Assembly (NCBI RefSeq): GCF_040610475.1
Contig: NZ_JBEXMJ010000003.1
Span: forward strand, 310,001-374,000
Length of the DNA stretch: 64,000 nt
From: Actinopolymorpha sp. NPDC004070
Lineage (GTDB): Bacteria > Actinomycetota > Actinomycetes > Propionibacteriales > Actinopolymorphaceae
Direction of reading: 5' to 3'
Positions 20,401 to 29,134 of the stretch are shown here, piece by piece. How positions within the stretch are numbered: the first letter of the stretch is position 1; each line of letters begins with the position of its first letter. The notes beneath the pieces were generated by a model, which worked only from the letters and a program-made list of their open reading frames with translations, was not told where the DNA came from and did no database searches. The position numbers and the translations under genes are program-made.

Positions 20401-21393
20401 CGGGCGGTTAGCAATGGCGTAAACCCCAGCGCGTTGGAAGCTATAATACGTTCGGGTCGGTTTGGCGACCTCGAAGATTGGGTCGTTGAGGAGCGAAAAT
20501 GGGAAGGTGATGGGCTGGATGTATCTGAATTTTCATCCCTAGAGCCGATTCTGCAAGATGAAGCTGGAAACGGCGTACTGTATAGGGTTCCATTCCGTGC
20601 ACTCAATAGGTTAGGCCAGGTCCGCGCGGCGTCTTCGCCGGTCCTGCTCGATGCCTTCCGCGCGGCGCCCAGTGGACTGGTCCGCTCGTATCTAGCGGAG
20701 CTTGTCGTCAGAACAGCTGGTCCTCGACTACCTATAGGGGTAGCGACGCGGGGTATAGGCCTACTAGATTTAGCGCTGCGGGAAGTGTGTACCAAGAGCC
20801 AATTCTTGCATCCGTATTTTTATGAGTGGTTAACCAGCCTGAATCTGGACGACGGTGAATGGGCGCGGATCTGCTCGGATCTGCCGGTGGGCTATCTTCA
20901 CAATGTCGTGAGGTACCAGCGGCTCAATGCAGCTACGAGGCATCTCCTGAAGGGTCTTGAGGCTAAGCCTGATTATGAAGGACTGCTTGTACCGCTGGTC
21001 GCCGCTGATGCTCAAACTTGCGGTCAGGTATTGAACCTTGTGTCGATGGGGGAGTCACCGTCCCTTGTGGTGGCGTCGGCAAAGTTGGTCCTCCGAATTA
21101 GGTCGGGCGAACCCATCGACGATATCGCGGACGAGTTCACACGTATTTCGAGGAATGACGTAGAGGTAGTCGACGTGATTTCGGACCAACTGCTTGCCCG
21201 GGAGTGGTCACCAGCGGCCGCATGTAATGAATTGCTAAAAGTATTCGATATGGTTGAGGAGCGAATGAGGTTCATAGTCTGGGGGTATATGCGTAGAAAT
21301 TTCAGACGCGGCCCGAGTGGATTGCGGTCTATTGAGGTCTGGAATAGGCTTGAGCTGCCTCAGCATCTATTGCCCCTAATGACCCAGGGTTAA
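17410..21393 (+). CDS. NACHT-type NTPase with N-terminal Mrr-like nuclease domain; candidate accessory defence gene
   Basis: A 1327-residue protein. The N-terminal ~170 residues look like a PD-(D/E)xK (Mrr-like) nuclease: D38 and E42 in GPDGGRE, and a strand carrying Q65-A-K67. A NACHT-like STAND NTPase core follows, with Walker A GGPGQGKTT (K294), Walker B LLVLDGLDE (D403 to E407) and a TSRPQG sensor. From about residue 640 to the end the chain is alpha-helical repeat-like, the usual place for target sensing. The ATG at 17410 follows a run of five G. Base composition is near 50% G+C in sampled lines, far below the BREX genes, and codon use is different, so the gene was probably acquired separately. 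Nuclease-NACHT proteins belong to the bacterial NLR-like (Avs/bNACHT) antiphage class. No defence activity is shown by the sequence itself. Confidence 0.8.
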   Translation: MPDYRLEGLAPRTFEHLVQALAVGAISSTITPFGDGPDGGREASFDGPTHYGAAGATWSGYGVIQAKFRSRTRDVASDGRWALDHLRRELNSFEKENSSRRIPEYFIYATNVVLTPGVDGSKDQVLDRLSKFATRHNLKGFDVWDYDKLRILIDNNADVRRANAAWITSGDVLSQLAEHLSSQRPDYYGLIIKYLQRELLADQYAKLEQAGHTADEAIPLAQVFVDLPTGRTPASDMEVPDRQERTRRFVATVIQEARYRFGREAFSNPQDRGSEERREPKGRYVLIGGPGQGKTTIGQFVCQAFRAAILRDIPRHMLSTDAAHAADGISSQWVTGATLPEPKARRLPFRIVLSEFAASLASGEVQSVLGYIAARFSARTDRTVLAEDIESIMKEYPTLLVLDGLDEVPPSTNRDGIMEAISNFAIEVAVSNIDIMLVATSRPQGYNEEFSAMQYDHHYLQPLSADAAIDYGSRLAAVRFGEDRDRREKVCGRLRKAAGQPSTARLMRSPLQVTILTLLVDRIGHPPEERWALFREYYKIIYQRETEREIPSVKVLKANREDVDAIHTRVGLLLQVESERSGGTDARLSVEQFGMLVEDYLREEGYEGATVDELKKQIIEAAANRLVFLVGLEQGEVGFEIRSLQEFMAAEGLMDGGDEIIQERLREVAPSSNWRNVFLFAAGKCFAERRHLRDTIESICVEMNDNVNDRTCRELLIGSELALDLLEDGPARRQPSKRRALTRLSLRLLDHPASGVAERLAAVYSSETADVFIEELQKRLRTEEDHESMSQTLSWEVFAHLVEKYGQELSEFSARYLRHTPMKPHVFSVLIATAMGRNSELATRLLEEVPKQSVMDLRFSRRRVANSGSLVTHVPWKPSDLPPWLRWYLRLTDTLDDPGSHNYVPVRLRARARSIGTVPIRSVFRRSRRSELSDESRVPFADASPSWRWLALVEEFGARPTAELLADLIRQLQDSDLLENVLHCLWMEHPWPLAECLRAVSNGVNPSALEAIIRSGRFGDLEDWVVEERKWEGDGLDVSEFSSLEPILQDEAGNGVLYRVPFRALNRLGQVRAASSPVLLDAFRAAPSGLVRSYLAELVVRTAGPRLPIGVATRGIGLLDLALREVCTKSQFLHPYFYEWLTSLNLDDGEWARICSDLPVGYLHNVVRYQRLNAATRHLLKGLEAKPDYEGLLVPLVAADAQTCGQVLNLVSMGESPSLVVASAKLVLRIRSGEPIDDIADEFTRISRNDVEVVDVISDQLLAREWSPAAACNELLKVFDMVEERMRFIVWGYMRRNFRRGPSGLRSIEVWNRLELPQHLLPLMTQG

Positions 21394-21765
21394 GTTCGCC
21401 CTCATTAGATAGGCTCTGATGGTTGATCTTCTACTCGTTGAGCACAGTCAGGTAGGCGGCGTACTACTGAGGAGGCGTGCGAGGAACAAATTGTAAAAGT
21501 TTGGTGGGGGGTCGCTCGCGACCAGGATCGGTCCGGTCAGCTGATGGGTGAGCTGGGCCGAGGCGACCGCTCGAGGCGTTGGTCCTACGTGACCGGCGTC
21601 GGTCTGGCTTGGCGTTGGTCCGTTCCATGAGAGAAGGCCTTCCGAATGAGGCGGTTACTCCGATGCACTTGGTGCTGAGTGTGAGCCCTGGCGTGACCGT
21701 TGCGCCGTCGAGATACGCCTCCACCGCGCGGTGGCGAGTACGACCAGGACGCTGCTCTTCACCGG
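21394..21765. other. Convergent intergenic region without recognisable gene
   Basis: These 372 bases lie between the 3' end of the NACHT gene (+) and the last gene of the injection-system operon (-). I see no convincing coding sequence on either strand. The perfect palindrome CCACCGCGCGGTGG at 21721-21734 could form a short hairpin just after the - strand operon, but it is weak as a terminator. This is the composition boundary between the AT-richer defence gene and the G+C-rich operon. Confidence 0.5.
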
Positions 21766-22218
21766 CTACTCTGGTTCGTTGTAGTCCTCGGCCAGCTTCT
21801 CCACGTGCTCGCGCAGGAAGGTGCCCGTACGCCGGTCGAGGGCGGTGGTGACCAGGGCGAGCGGGCAGTCCTCGTACCCATCGGCCATGCGGACGACTGG
21901 CAGCCGGTAGAAGGCGGTCCTCTCATCGTCCAGGTCGATGTCCCAGACCGCGTCGTCCACGTTCAGCGTGATCACCCTGCCGACGTGCCGGGCGGCAGCG
22001 TCGGCGACCCCGCGCTGGTCCAGGGCCAGGATCGCGTCCGGATCGGGATAGCGGTCCAGCAGGAAGCGTTCCAGCTCGTCCAGCGACGCCAGGTCGACGT
22101 CGAGTTCGCCGCCCATCAGCGCGTACAGCTCCTCCCTGACGTCGAGGTCCTGGGCCAGCCAGGTCTGGAACTCCTCGCGTGAGTGCATGCGCATCGGGGC
22201 CAGGTTCATGGCCGCCAT
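21766..22218 (-). CDS. Small acidic protein downstream of DUF4157 payload; candidate immunity protein
   Basis: A 150-residue acidic protein that I do not assign to a named family. It is the last gene of the injection-system operon and starts seven bases after the payload gene. ATG 22218 is preceded by AGGAAG and AGGTG. The first half is a negatively charged helix-like region and the second a mixed strand region ending LAEDYNEPE. There is no signal peptide or membrane segment. A small acidic cytoplasmic protein directly after a large gene with a toxin-like C-terminus is the classic position of a cognate immunity protein, and strong negative charge is common among nuclease inhibitors. It could instead be a loading chaperone for the payload. 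The function is inference from position only. Confidence 0.6.
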   Translation of the reverse strand: MAAMNLAPMRMHSREEFQTWLAQDLDVREELYALMGGELDVDLASLDELERFLLDRYPDPDAILALDQRGVADAAARHVGRVITLNVDDAVWDIDLDDERTAFYRLPVVRMADGYEDCPLALVTTALDRRTGTFLREHVEKLAEDYNEPE

Positions 22219-22225
22219 TGTGCAC

Positions 22226-25200
22226 CTACTTCTTCCTGGCCGGCGGGAGGATGCGTTCGGACAGGCGGGAACTGCGCTGCGACGAGGTGCGGAGTTCGAT
22301 GATGATGCCGGCGGAGAGCAGCTCCGCGCGAAGCGGGCCACTGGGCTTGCAGTCGATGAAGATCCAGGTGAGTTCCCAGTCGTGGCGGCGTACGAGCCTG
22401 CGGTCGCGCTGGACCTCCGAATCGATGTCCTTGCTCAGGTAGACCGTTCCTTCGTCGTACGCCTTGACTTCGGCACCCCTCAACTTCTCCGGGTCGGCCA
22501 GATCCAGTCGGCGTACCTCGTCGCCGCCGAGCTTGACGGTGTGCTCCTTCTCCGGCCAGCCGAGCCGGGCGCGCTCGGCCGCGACGATCTCGTTGGCCAC
22601 GTTGGCCCGCTCGACGTTGGAGCGGTAGACCCGCTCCCAGCTCGCGCGGGGCATCTCCCCGTTGTCGAGCTGGTACATCTCCCAGCGGGTCTCCATGTGC
22701 TCGGCTTCGCCGGGCGTGAGCTGGCGTAGTCGTTCCAGCAGCTGGCGGTATTTCGCCTGGTTTCGCTTCGCCACGCCGCGGGCGCTGACCCCGCTGGACG
22801 GGGTGAGCTCGCCGATCTCGATCCTGCCCAGGTGCTCGTCCAGTTGGGCGCGCAGGCTGTCGAGCTTGGCCTCGGCGTCCTCGCGGGCATTGCCCTGCAT
22901 CGACTCCATCGCGACCATGTGCTCGTTGATCAGCTTGGGCAGCTTGGCGATTTCCAGCCGGGCGTCGAACAACGGCTTGTTGCCCGGGTCCAGGGCGTTC
23001 CCGCCGAGCATGTTCGACAACCGGCCTAGTGCGCGCCGGACCTGGCCGAGGAGGCCCTGGTACTTCTGCATCGTCCGCACCGTGGCCTCGTGCAGTTGCA
23101 CCGTGCGCGGAAGGGCCTCCGCGCTGATCCGGATGGTGATCTCGCCGACCAGGCCGCTCTTGTCCGGCGTCCACTCAACTCGTACCGAGTCGCCGTGCAG
23201 GGTGTCGTCGACCACGGCCATCGACCGCAGGTCGGGCGGCAGCGCGTCGACGAGTTCCTTGGCTGTGGGACGTCGGTCGGCCCCCGCGGACTTCTCGTGC
23301 AGTTGGCCCTGCTCGCCGGCGGGCTCGTTCTCGGCCGGCCGCTTCTCGGCTGGCTGCTTCTCGGCTGGCTGCTTCTCGGCTGGCTGCTTCTCGGGTACGG
23401 GCTTGTCGGTGCCGGTCTGCTCCTCTGTACCGGCGGGCCGGTCGGGGACCCGCGTCGGCTCGGATGTCCTGGCCGCCGCGCCCTCCTCGTTCACGGCCTT
23501 CGACGCGGCCTTGGCCTCGGCCCGGTACTTCAGCATGTTCCCGGCCAGGAACAGCCCGTTGTTCTGGATCGCCGCGTTGAGTGCGTCGGCCCTGGCCCGG
23601 CGGGCGGCGGCGTGGGTCATCCCGGAGTTGGGGTCGTTCTCGGCGGCGTTGATGGCCAGGATCTGGTCGGCGAACTGGATGTCGCCCCACAGCAGCCCGG
23701 CGTACCCGATGGCCTCGTTGGCGAGTTCGGCCGCCTTCAGCAGACCCTGCGCGCCCTTGACCGCCTCGGCCGCCCGGGCGAGTTGCGCCGGGCTCGCACC
23801 GCCCTCCTCCAGGATCGTGAACGCCCGCCCCATCCGCTCCACCCGCAGGTTCGCGACCAGGCCGGCACCCGCACCCAGACCGCCGAGGATGCCGAGGATG
23901 TCGCCCACGGTCTCGGCGTTCAGCGACAGCTTGTGCGCCTTCCAGCGCTGGATCAGCCGGATGGCCGCAGCCGCCGCACCGATGAGCGCGCTCGCTGTGC
24001 CGGCCGAGGCGACGAACAGCCCCACCGCCGCGAGCGTCATCACCAGGTCGTCGATCCGCTTGAGCGCGAGTGCGGTGTCCGCGGGTGCGCTCTCCACCAG
24101 GAACTCCAGCTTCGCGCCCGCTTCCATCCCGGGAAGCCCGGCCGTGCGGGCACCGACCGTGCCGCGCCCGTACGCCGCCTTGCGTCCGAACGCCTCCAGC
24201 GCCGAGTGGAACGCCTCGCTCGGGGTGTCGCGCAGCTCGCCGACGTACTGGCCGCCGGTGTCGAGCTGGGTGACGTCGTTGATCATCCAGCGGTGTTTGC
24301 CGCCGGTGCCGCCCATCGGCCCGGCCGTCATCATCAGCGGGTAGGCCTGGGCGGAGACCTCCGAGATCAGCGTGGCGTTCACGCGGGTCATTGCCTGTGG
24401 GACGACGCCGGGTTCGAACGACGCGAGCCGGTCCTTCTCGTTCGCCTCGTAGAGCGCGATCTGCTCCTTGAGGGTGTCGACCTCGCGCTCCTTCGAGTAC
24501 GCCGACAGGGTGGGGTAGTCGGTACGGAACTTCGCGAGCTCCGCTTCCTTCTCGGCCAGCCGGCGGCTGAGCAGGGTCACCGGCGACGCTGTGTACTGCT
24601 CCTCCGCACGCTTGAGGAGGTCGCGGAGGTACTCGGCCTTGGCCTTGTTGCCGCTCTTCTCGGCCAGGGCGATGTCCGCGCGCAGGACCGCGAGCTGGGC
24701 CGCCGGATCGTCCAGGGACTCCTGGACCGCGCGCTCCATCGGCATGACCTCGACGACGTGCCCGGCGACCGACGGCGGCCGGATGATCTCCTTGCCGTCC
24801 TTGTCCTCGTGTACGGCCGGGGTGGTGATCACGCGGATGAGGAAGATCCCGTCCTTGGGGAGGTTCACCTCCTGCTGCTGGCGCGGACCTGAGAACAGGT
24901 CGGCGATGAAGTGCGCGATCGCGCCCACCGCGGTGATCAGGAAGGAGACGGGAGCGAGTTCGAGGGTGAGCACGTTTGCCTGGGCGTTCAGCAGCCGTTC
25001 TGCGGAGGTCTCGCCGTGCGGGTCGCCGGCGTCGCGCGCGGCCCGCCGGTTGTCCTTCCACCAGTCCTCGAACTCGCGCCGGAACTCCCTTCGGGCCGCT
25101 GCCGTACCGGTGACGTCGGTGCCCGCCCCGCGCTTGGCGCTGGTGAAGTCGGCGATGTTCTGGTCGAGCGTGCGCCCCTCTCCGGGTGCGCTGCCGTGCG

Positions 25201-26533
25201 GGTCCTTCGTGTGCGCGGGATCCTTCGCGATCTGCTTGCGGGCGTACGACGTGATGTCGAAGTAGTCCCACTGGTAGTGGATGCTCTCGCCCACCTGCGT
25301 GATCGCCTGCGACTGCCAGCTCCAGTTGCCGTTGGCCGACCAGTCCACCTTCGCGGAGAACGTCGGGCTGGAGTCGGTCGGCGCGAGCTTGGGGCCCTCG
25401 ATGCCGACCGGCCACGGCGGAGCGTTCGCGGGTTTGCCGTCGCCGCGCCCGGCGATCGGGCTGGCGTAGATCGTGGCCTTCTCGCCCCCGCCCTTGCCGC
25501 CGCCGACACTGACGATCTTCGGTACGAAGTAGATGACCACCGGCTTGGGTACTGACATCACCTGCGAGATCAGGGCCGCCGGGTCGGTCAGCTCCTTCAT
25601 CAGGTCCAGCGGTCCCTGGACCTGGGTCGGCTTCGCCGGCCGGCCCGCCTTCTCGGCGGCCTCCTTCTCCTTGGTCGCGGCCTCCTGCTCCTCCTTGGTC
25701 AGCGGCCGGGTGGCCACCACACTGCGGCCGTGTCCCTTGTCGTCGACGTCGAACCGCTGGCGACCGGTGTTCGCCTCGAGTTCGATCGCGGCGAGAGACC
25801 CGTCCGGCTGCATCAGATACACACCCGGCACGAAGCTCGCCCTCGGCTTGGCTTCGGTGGCCTCCTTCATCGCCACCCGCGGGCCGAGCGGGCGGCCCTG
25901 GGTGTCGTACGCCTTGGCGAACGACGCGCTCAGGCCGATGTAGACGTAGTTGGGGCCGTCGTTCGCGCCCACCTTTGCGAGCTTCTGCGCGGCGTCGTCC
26001 ATGCCGCTTGCTTCGACCTGGAGCCGGATCCACCGCTCGGCTGAGGGATCCTTCGTGGTAGGCGTGGTCGTGTTGGTCGGCGTGGTCGGAGCACGCAGCA
26101 GCCGGGCCGGCCCGGGCGGCGGGGCGAGTACGTGCCCGAGTTCGTGTTCCAGCAGCGCCTGCCCACCCGGGGTCTGCGGGCTGAACTCGCCGTGGGCGAA
26201 GAAGATGTGGCTGCCGGTGGTGAAGGCTCGCGCGCCGGCCTGCCCGGCCAGCTCGGCGGCTGCGGCGTCGGTGTGGATCCGTACGTCACGTAGGTCCGCG
26301 CCCAGCCGCTGCCCGTACTCCGCGGCCAGTCCCGGTGCCAGCGGGCGAGCGTGGCCGGCCCGAGCGGCGACCGGTGCGGGGGTGCCCGCCGGCAGCGCGG
26401 CCGCGGGAGCGACGTCCCGCGTGCCGACCGCGACCCCGAGCCCGGCCCCACTGCTCACCCGCGCGTCGGCGGCCCGCTCGGCGGCGTCCCCCGGGACGGA
26501 GAGCAGGTGCGGGGCGAACAGCGGTTCCGGCAC
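22226..26533 (-). CDS. DUF4157 (eCIS core domain) payload with C-terminal nuclease-like domain
   Basis: A protein of about 1435 residues. Residues about 66-135 match DUF4157, the domain that marks eCIS-associated effectors: an RLGADLRDVRIHTD segment, the FTTGSHIFF strand and the zincin-like HELGH at 130-134 (bases 26132-26146). The middle is long, with several hydrophobic helices typical of large polymorphic toxins, then a PAEKQ repeat linker, then helical segments. The last ~110 residues look like a PD-(D/E)xK nuclease: an Asp-rich strand followed by AEVKAY (E1355, K1357) and a WELTWIFID strand. The start is uncertain: GTG 26533 overlaps the upstream TAG, while GTG 26545 would add four residues. 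I infer a toxin loaded in or on the particle. No signal peptide is present, as expected for eCIS cargo. Confidence 0.85.
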   Translation of the reverse strand: MPEPLFAPHLLSVPGDAAERAADARVSSGAGLGVAVGTRDVAPAAALPAGTPAPVAARAGHARPLAPGLAAEYGQRLGADLRDVRIHTDAAAAELAGQAGARAFTTGSHIFFAHGEFSPQTPGGQALLEHELGHVLAPPPGPARLLRAPTTPTNTTTPTTKDPSAERWIRLQVEASGMDDAAQKLAKVGANDGPNYVYIGLSASFAKAYDTQGRPLGPRVAMKEATEAKPRASFVPGVYLMQPDGSLAAIELEANTGRQRFDVDDKGHGRSVVATRPLTKEEQEAATKEKEAAEKAGRPAKPTQVQGPLDLMKELTDPAALISQVMSVPKPVVIYFVPKIVSVGGGKGGGEKATIYASPIAGRGDGKPANAPPWPVGIEGPKLAPTDSSPTFSAKVDWSANGNWSWQSQAITQVGESIHYQWDYFDITSYARKQIAKDPAHTKDPHGSAPGEGRTLDQNIADFTSAKRGAGTDVTGTAAARREFRREFEDWWKDNRRAARDAGDPHGETSAERLLNAQANVLTLELAPVSFLITAVGAIAHFIADLFSGPRQQQEVNLPKDGIFLIRVITTPAVHEDKDGKEIIRPPSVAGHVVEVMPMERAVQESLDDPAAQLAVLRADIALAEKSGNKAKAEYLRDLLKRAEEQYTASPVTLLSRRLAEKEAELAKFRTDYPTLSAYSKEREVDTLKEQIALYEANEKDRLASFEPGVVPQAMTRVNATLISEVSAQAYPLMMTAGPMGGTGGKHRWMINDVTQLDTGGQYVGELRDTPSEAFHSALEAFGRKAAYGRGTVGARTAGLPGMEAGAKLEFLVESAPADTALALKRIDDLVMTLAAVGLFVASAGTASALIGAAAAAIRLIQRWKAHKLSLNAETVGDILGILGGLGAGAGLVANLRVERMGRAFTILEEGGASPAQLARAAEAVKGAQGLLKAAELANEAIGYAGLLWGDIQFADQILAINAAENDPNSGMTHAAARRARADALNAAIQNNGLFLAGNMLKYRAEAKAASKAVNEEGAAARTSEPTRVPDRPAGTEEQTGTDKPVPEKQPAEKQPAEKQPAEKRPAENEPAGEQGQLHEKSAGADRRPTAKELVDALPPDLRSMAVVDDTLHGDSVRVEWTPDKSGLVGEITIRISAEALPRTVQLHEATVRTMQKYQGLLGQVRRALGRLSNMLGGNALDPGNKPLFDARLEIAKLPKLINEHMVAMESMQGNAREDAEAKLDSLRAQLDEHLGRIEIGELTPSSGVSARGVAKRNQAKYRQLLERLRQLTPGEAEHMETRWEMYQLDNGEMPRASWERVYRSNVERANVANEIVAAERARLGWPEKEHTVKLGGDEVRRLDLADPEKLRGAEVKAYDEGTVYLSKDIDSEVQRDRRLVRRHDWELTWIFIDCKPSGPLRAELLSAGIIIELRTSSQRSSRLSERILPPARKK
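23330..23394 (-). repeat. Tandem 15-base repeat encoding PAEKQ units
   Basis: About four head-to-tail copies of a 15-base unit lie inside the payload gene and encode PAEKQ-PAEKQ-PAEKQ-PAEKR. A diverged extra unit (PAENE) follows. The repeat is in frame, so copy-number change would alter only the length of the linker between the central part and the C-terminal toxin-like region. It is a coding microsatellite, not a CRISPR array. Confidence 0.9.
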
Positions 26534-29133
26534 TACGGCACGCACCGATCGTGTGGGACCGATGCCGGTACCAGGGCCGGCCCGGTTCCGGCGCTGTTGA
26601 TCACGTCGCTGACGTACATCAGTCGCGGGGACCGGCCCCACTGGGAGTGGTCGGTGATCGCGAGCCCGGTGGTGAACGGCCCGGTAAGGTCCAGGCCCTG
26701 CACGCGCAGCAGGTAGCCGAGCCGGCCGTGGACGCGTACCGCCTCGACCGAGGTGGCGGCGACCGCGGCGAGCACGATGGCGCTGGCGCCGATCCGCTGC
26801 AGGGAGGCGCTGTTCTGGGTCATCGTGAGGCTGTTCACGCTGCCCACGTAGTAGGCGTGCCGCGACCGGCGCCAGAAGAACGGCACCGCGCTGGCCACGT
26901 CGTTGCCGTTGACGACCACCTGTCCGGCGTTCGCGGTGGCGCCGCCCTCGCCGCTGAGCCCGACATGTACGCCCTGGACGGCTCCGCTCACCGAGTTGCC
27001 CTCGATCCGGACCTGGCCCGCCCGCATGCCGGCCACGACGATGCCCTGGGCCATCGCCCGCGCGTTCGCTGCCGTGGCGAGGAACCGGCTGGTGTCGTTG
27101 GACAACTGCACGCTCTGCGGGGCGAGCAGAGCACGCCGGACGAACTTCTGCAGCACCTGGCGGGGGGTCCCGCGGCTGAGCGCGTTCTCGGTCACTGTCC
27201 GGCCGAACTGTGCGGCCAGCCGTTGCACCACGCTGGCGCCGGCCACCCGCATCGTCGCGCCGCCGGGCAACGTGACGACCTGGCCTGTGGTGGCGTTCTG
27301 CCCGGCGACCACGTGCGAACCGACGAACGACGCGAGTTCGTGCACCAGCAACGGGTGCAGGACGACCTGGTTGCCCTGCGGTGCCGGGCCCAGCCGGATC
27401 TCGTTCCCGGCCACGAGCACCTCGTCCGCGGAAACCACCAGTACGCCCGTCTGCGCGTTCCCGACCTCCAGGAGGTTGTCGAGCACCCGCACCCGGCCGC
27501 TGGATCGGCCCCGGGTGAACGTCCCGGCGAAGACGGCCGACTGCGCCAGGCCGGGGCTGTCCGGGCAGGCGATCTGACAGTCGCGCACGGTTGCCCCCGG
27601 ACTGTCGACGAACGTGATCGCGCCGAGCAGGTGTTCGTCGCCGGCCGGATTGTTGGGCTGTGCGGCCAGGCCCGCCTCGACCCGCAGGTCGCGTACGGTG
27701 ACGTCGCGACAGTTGAGGAACTGCAGCACGCTCTCGTGCCCGGTGCAGCTCAGCACGGTGGCCGGCCCGATCCCGGTAACCACCACCCGGATCCGGTTCT
27801 TGACCACCACCGGCTGGTCCAGCCGGTAGGTGCCGGCCGCCAGGCACAGCTCGCCGCCGCTGGTGGGTAGCGCGTCGGCGGCCGCCTGCAGGTTGTCGCC
27901 GGGGAACGCGGTGACGGTGCAGGTGGTCCCGCGCAGCGCGGTCAGTGCCGGGAAGTGCGGCCGGCAGTCGCTCAGCACCGTCCGGGTGCCGAGGTCGACC
28001 ACGGCCAGGGCCTGGACCACGTGCCGTGTGCCGTCGGCCGGTGCGTCGGCCAGCTCCTCTACGGCATCCGCGCTGGATCCGCGTACGCGTACCGCCCACC
28101 AGTCCCCGGCGAGGTACTGGCCCGAACTCGCGGTGAACGCCACCCCGACGTCCACGCCGCCGAGCAGCGCGGTGACCTGGGTGGCGGCGCCGACCGCCTG
28201 CCCGTCCCAGCGCCGCAGGCACAGTCCGGACGGGGTGCCGGTGACCGCGGCGGCTGTGGTGAGCGTGACCACGCTCCCGCCGGCACCGGGGTCGACGTGG
28301 TCCACCTGGAACAGCGGTCCGTGGTCGAGCCGGTCTGCACGGCGTACCAGCGTGCTGACCTCGACCAGGTCACCGGGGAAGAAGCTGATGTCGGGGGACG
28401 GTTTGAGGGTGGCGAGCGTTCCGGCCAGGGTCGCCGCCACCGCGGCCGAGCCGTTCTCGAACGACCAGCCGAACCTCGCGGTGGAGGCCGACCCGGAGTC
28501 GAGCACCTCGATCCGCAGCAACCCGTCCGGCAGTTTGCCGCGTGGGTCGTCCGGCGGCGCGCACGGATCCGTCGGCACAGGTGGTGAGGTACGGACGACA
28601 TCCAGCCGGCCGGTGCTCACTTCCAGCTGCGGCAGCGCGGGCGCCGCGCCCGCGCAGGACGTGGCGTTTACCGCAGCCGCCCGCACCCGCCATCCGGTGC
28701 GCGTACGGGTCATCGTGTCGGTGCCGGCCAGGGCAGGGTCCAGCAGGGCATCCGGGTCCTCGGCGGCCTGCACCTCCTCGGAGAAGACATCGAGGTAGAC
28801 GACGGCGGTCCCGGAGGCGGGCAGCGCGGGCACCGACTCCTGCGCGGCGTAGGGAAGCAAGGTCGGGTTGACAGCGCGTAACCCGCCCGCCCACATCTCA
28901 CCGGCTCCGACCTGCAGGGTGCCGTCCGCGGCGAACGTGACGCCGAACGCCGTGCTGCCCTCGGCCACCCCGGCTGGGCCGACCACCGCCGCGGCGAGCC
29001 GGTCGGTCTCCCGGCGGGCGCCGTCCATCCCGAGGTTGTAGTCGCCGTCGAGGAGCATCCGGCCCTGCTGCATGCGCGCGCTGGTCCACCGGTCGCCGGC
29101 GCGCAGGGGAACTGAGGTGTGGTCGCCGGTCAC
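26533..29133 (-). CDS. DUF6519 / right-handed beta-helix protein of the injection system
   Basis: An 866-residue protein. The N-terminus (RMQQGRMLLDGDYN, residues about 21-34) matches the DUF6519 signature found in large proteins of contractile injection loci. From about residue 400 the chain becomes an array of short strands with N/D/V-rich turns typical of a right-handed parallel beta-helix (pectate-lyase-like), including a PGDNLQAAADALP entry segment. It lies one base after the tail protein I gene and just before the payload. Position and fold suggest a baseplate-attached spike or fibre-like element, or a carrier for the payload; no enzymatic residues can be assigned. ATG 29133 is in line with operon spacing. 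Confidence 0.75.
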   Translation of the reverse strand: MTGDHTSVPLRAGDRWTSARMQQGRMLLDGDYNLGMDGARRETDRLAAAVVGPAGVAEGSTAFGVTFAADGTLQVGAGEMWAGGLRAVNPTLLPYAAQESVPALPASGTAVVYLDVFSEEVQAAEDPDALLDPALAGTDTMTRTRTGWRVRAAAVNATSCAGAAPALPQLEVSTGRLDVVRTSPPVPTDPCAPPDDPRGKLPDGLLRIEVLDSGSASTARFGWSFENGSAAVAATLAGTLATLKPSPDISFFPGDLVEVSTLVRRADRLDHGPLFQVDHVDPGAGGSVVTLTTAAAVTGTPSGLCLRRWDGQAVGAATQVTALLGGVDVGVAFTASSGQYLAGDWWAVRVRGSSADAVEELADAPADGTRHVVQALAVVDLGTRTVLSDCRPHFPALTALRGTTCTVTAFPGDNLQAAADALPTSGGELCLAAGTYRLDQPVVVKNRIRVVVTGIGPATVLSCTGHESVLQFLNCRDVTVRDLRVEAGLAAQPNNPAGDEHLLGAITFVDSPGATVRDCQIACPDSPGLAQSAVFAGTFTRGRSSGRVRVLDNLLEVGNAQTGVLVVSADEVLVAGNEIRLGPAPQGNQVVLHPLLVHELASFVGSHVVAGQNATTGQVVTLPGGATMRVAGASVVQRLAAQFGRTVTENALSRGTPRQVLQKFVRRALLAPQSVQLSNDTSRFLATAANARAMAQGIVVAGMRAGQVRIEGNSVSGAVQGVHVGLSGEGGATANAGQVVVNGNDVASAVPFFWRRSRHAYYVGSVNSLTMTQNSASLQRIGASAIVLAAVAATSVEAVRVHGRLGYLLRVQGLDLTGPFTTGLAITDHSQWGRSPRLMYVSDVINSAGTGPALVPASVPHDRCVP

Positions 29134-29134
29134 G

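Noticed and set aside
23330..23394. CRISPR-like array
   Set aside because: The repeats are tandem 15-base units without spacers and lie in frame inside a gene.
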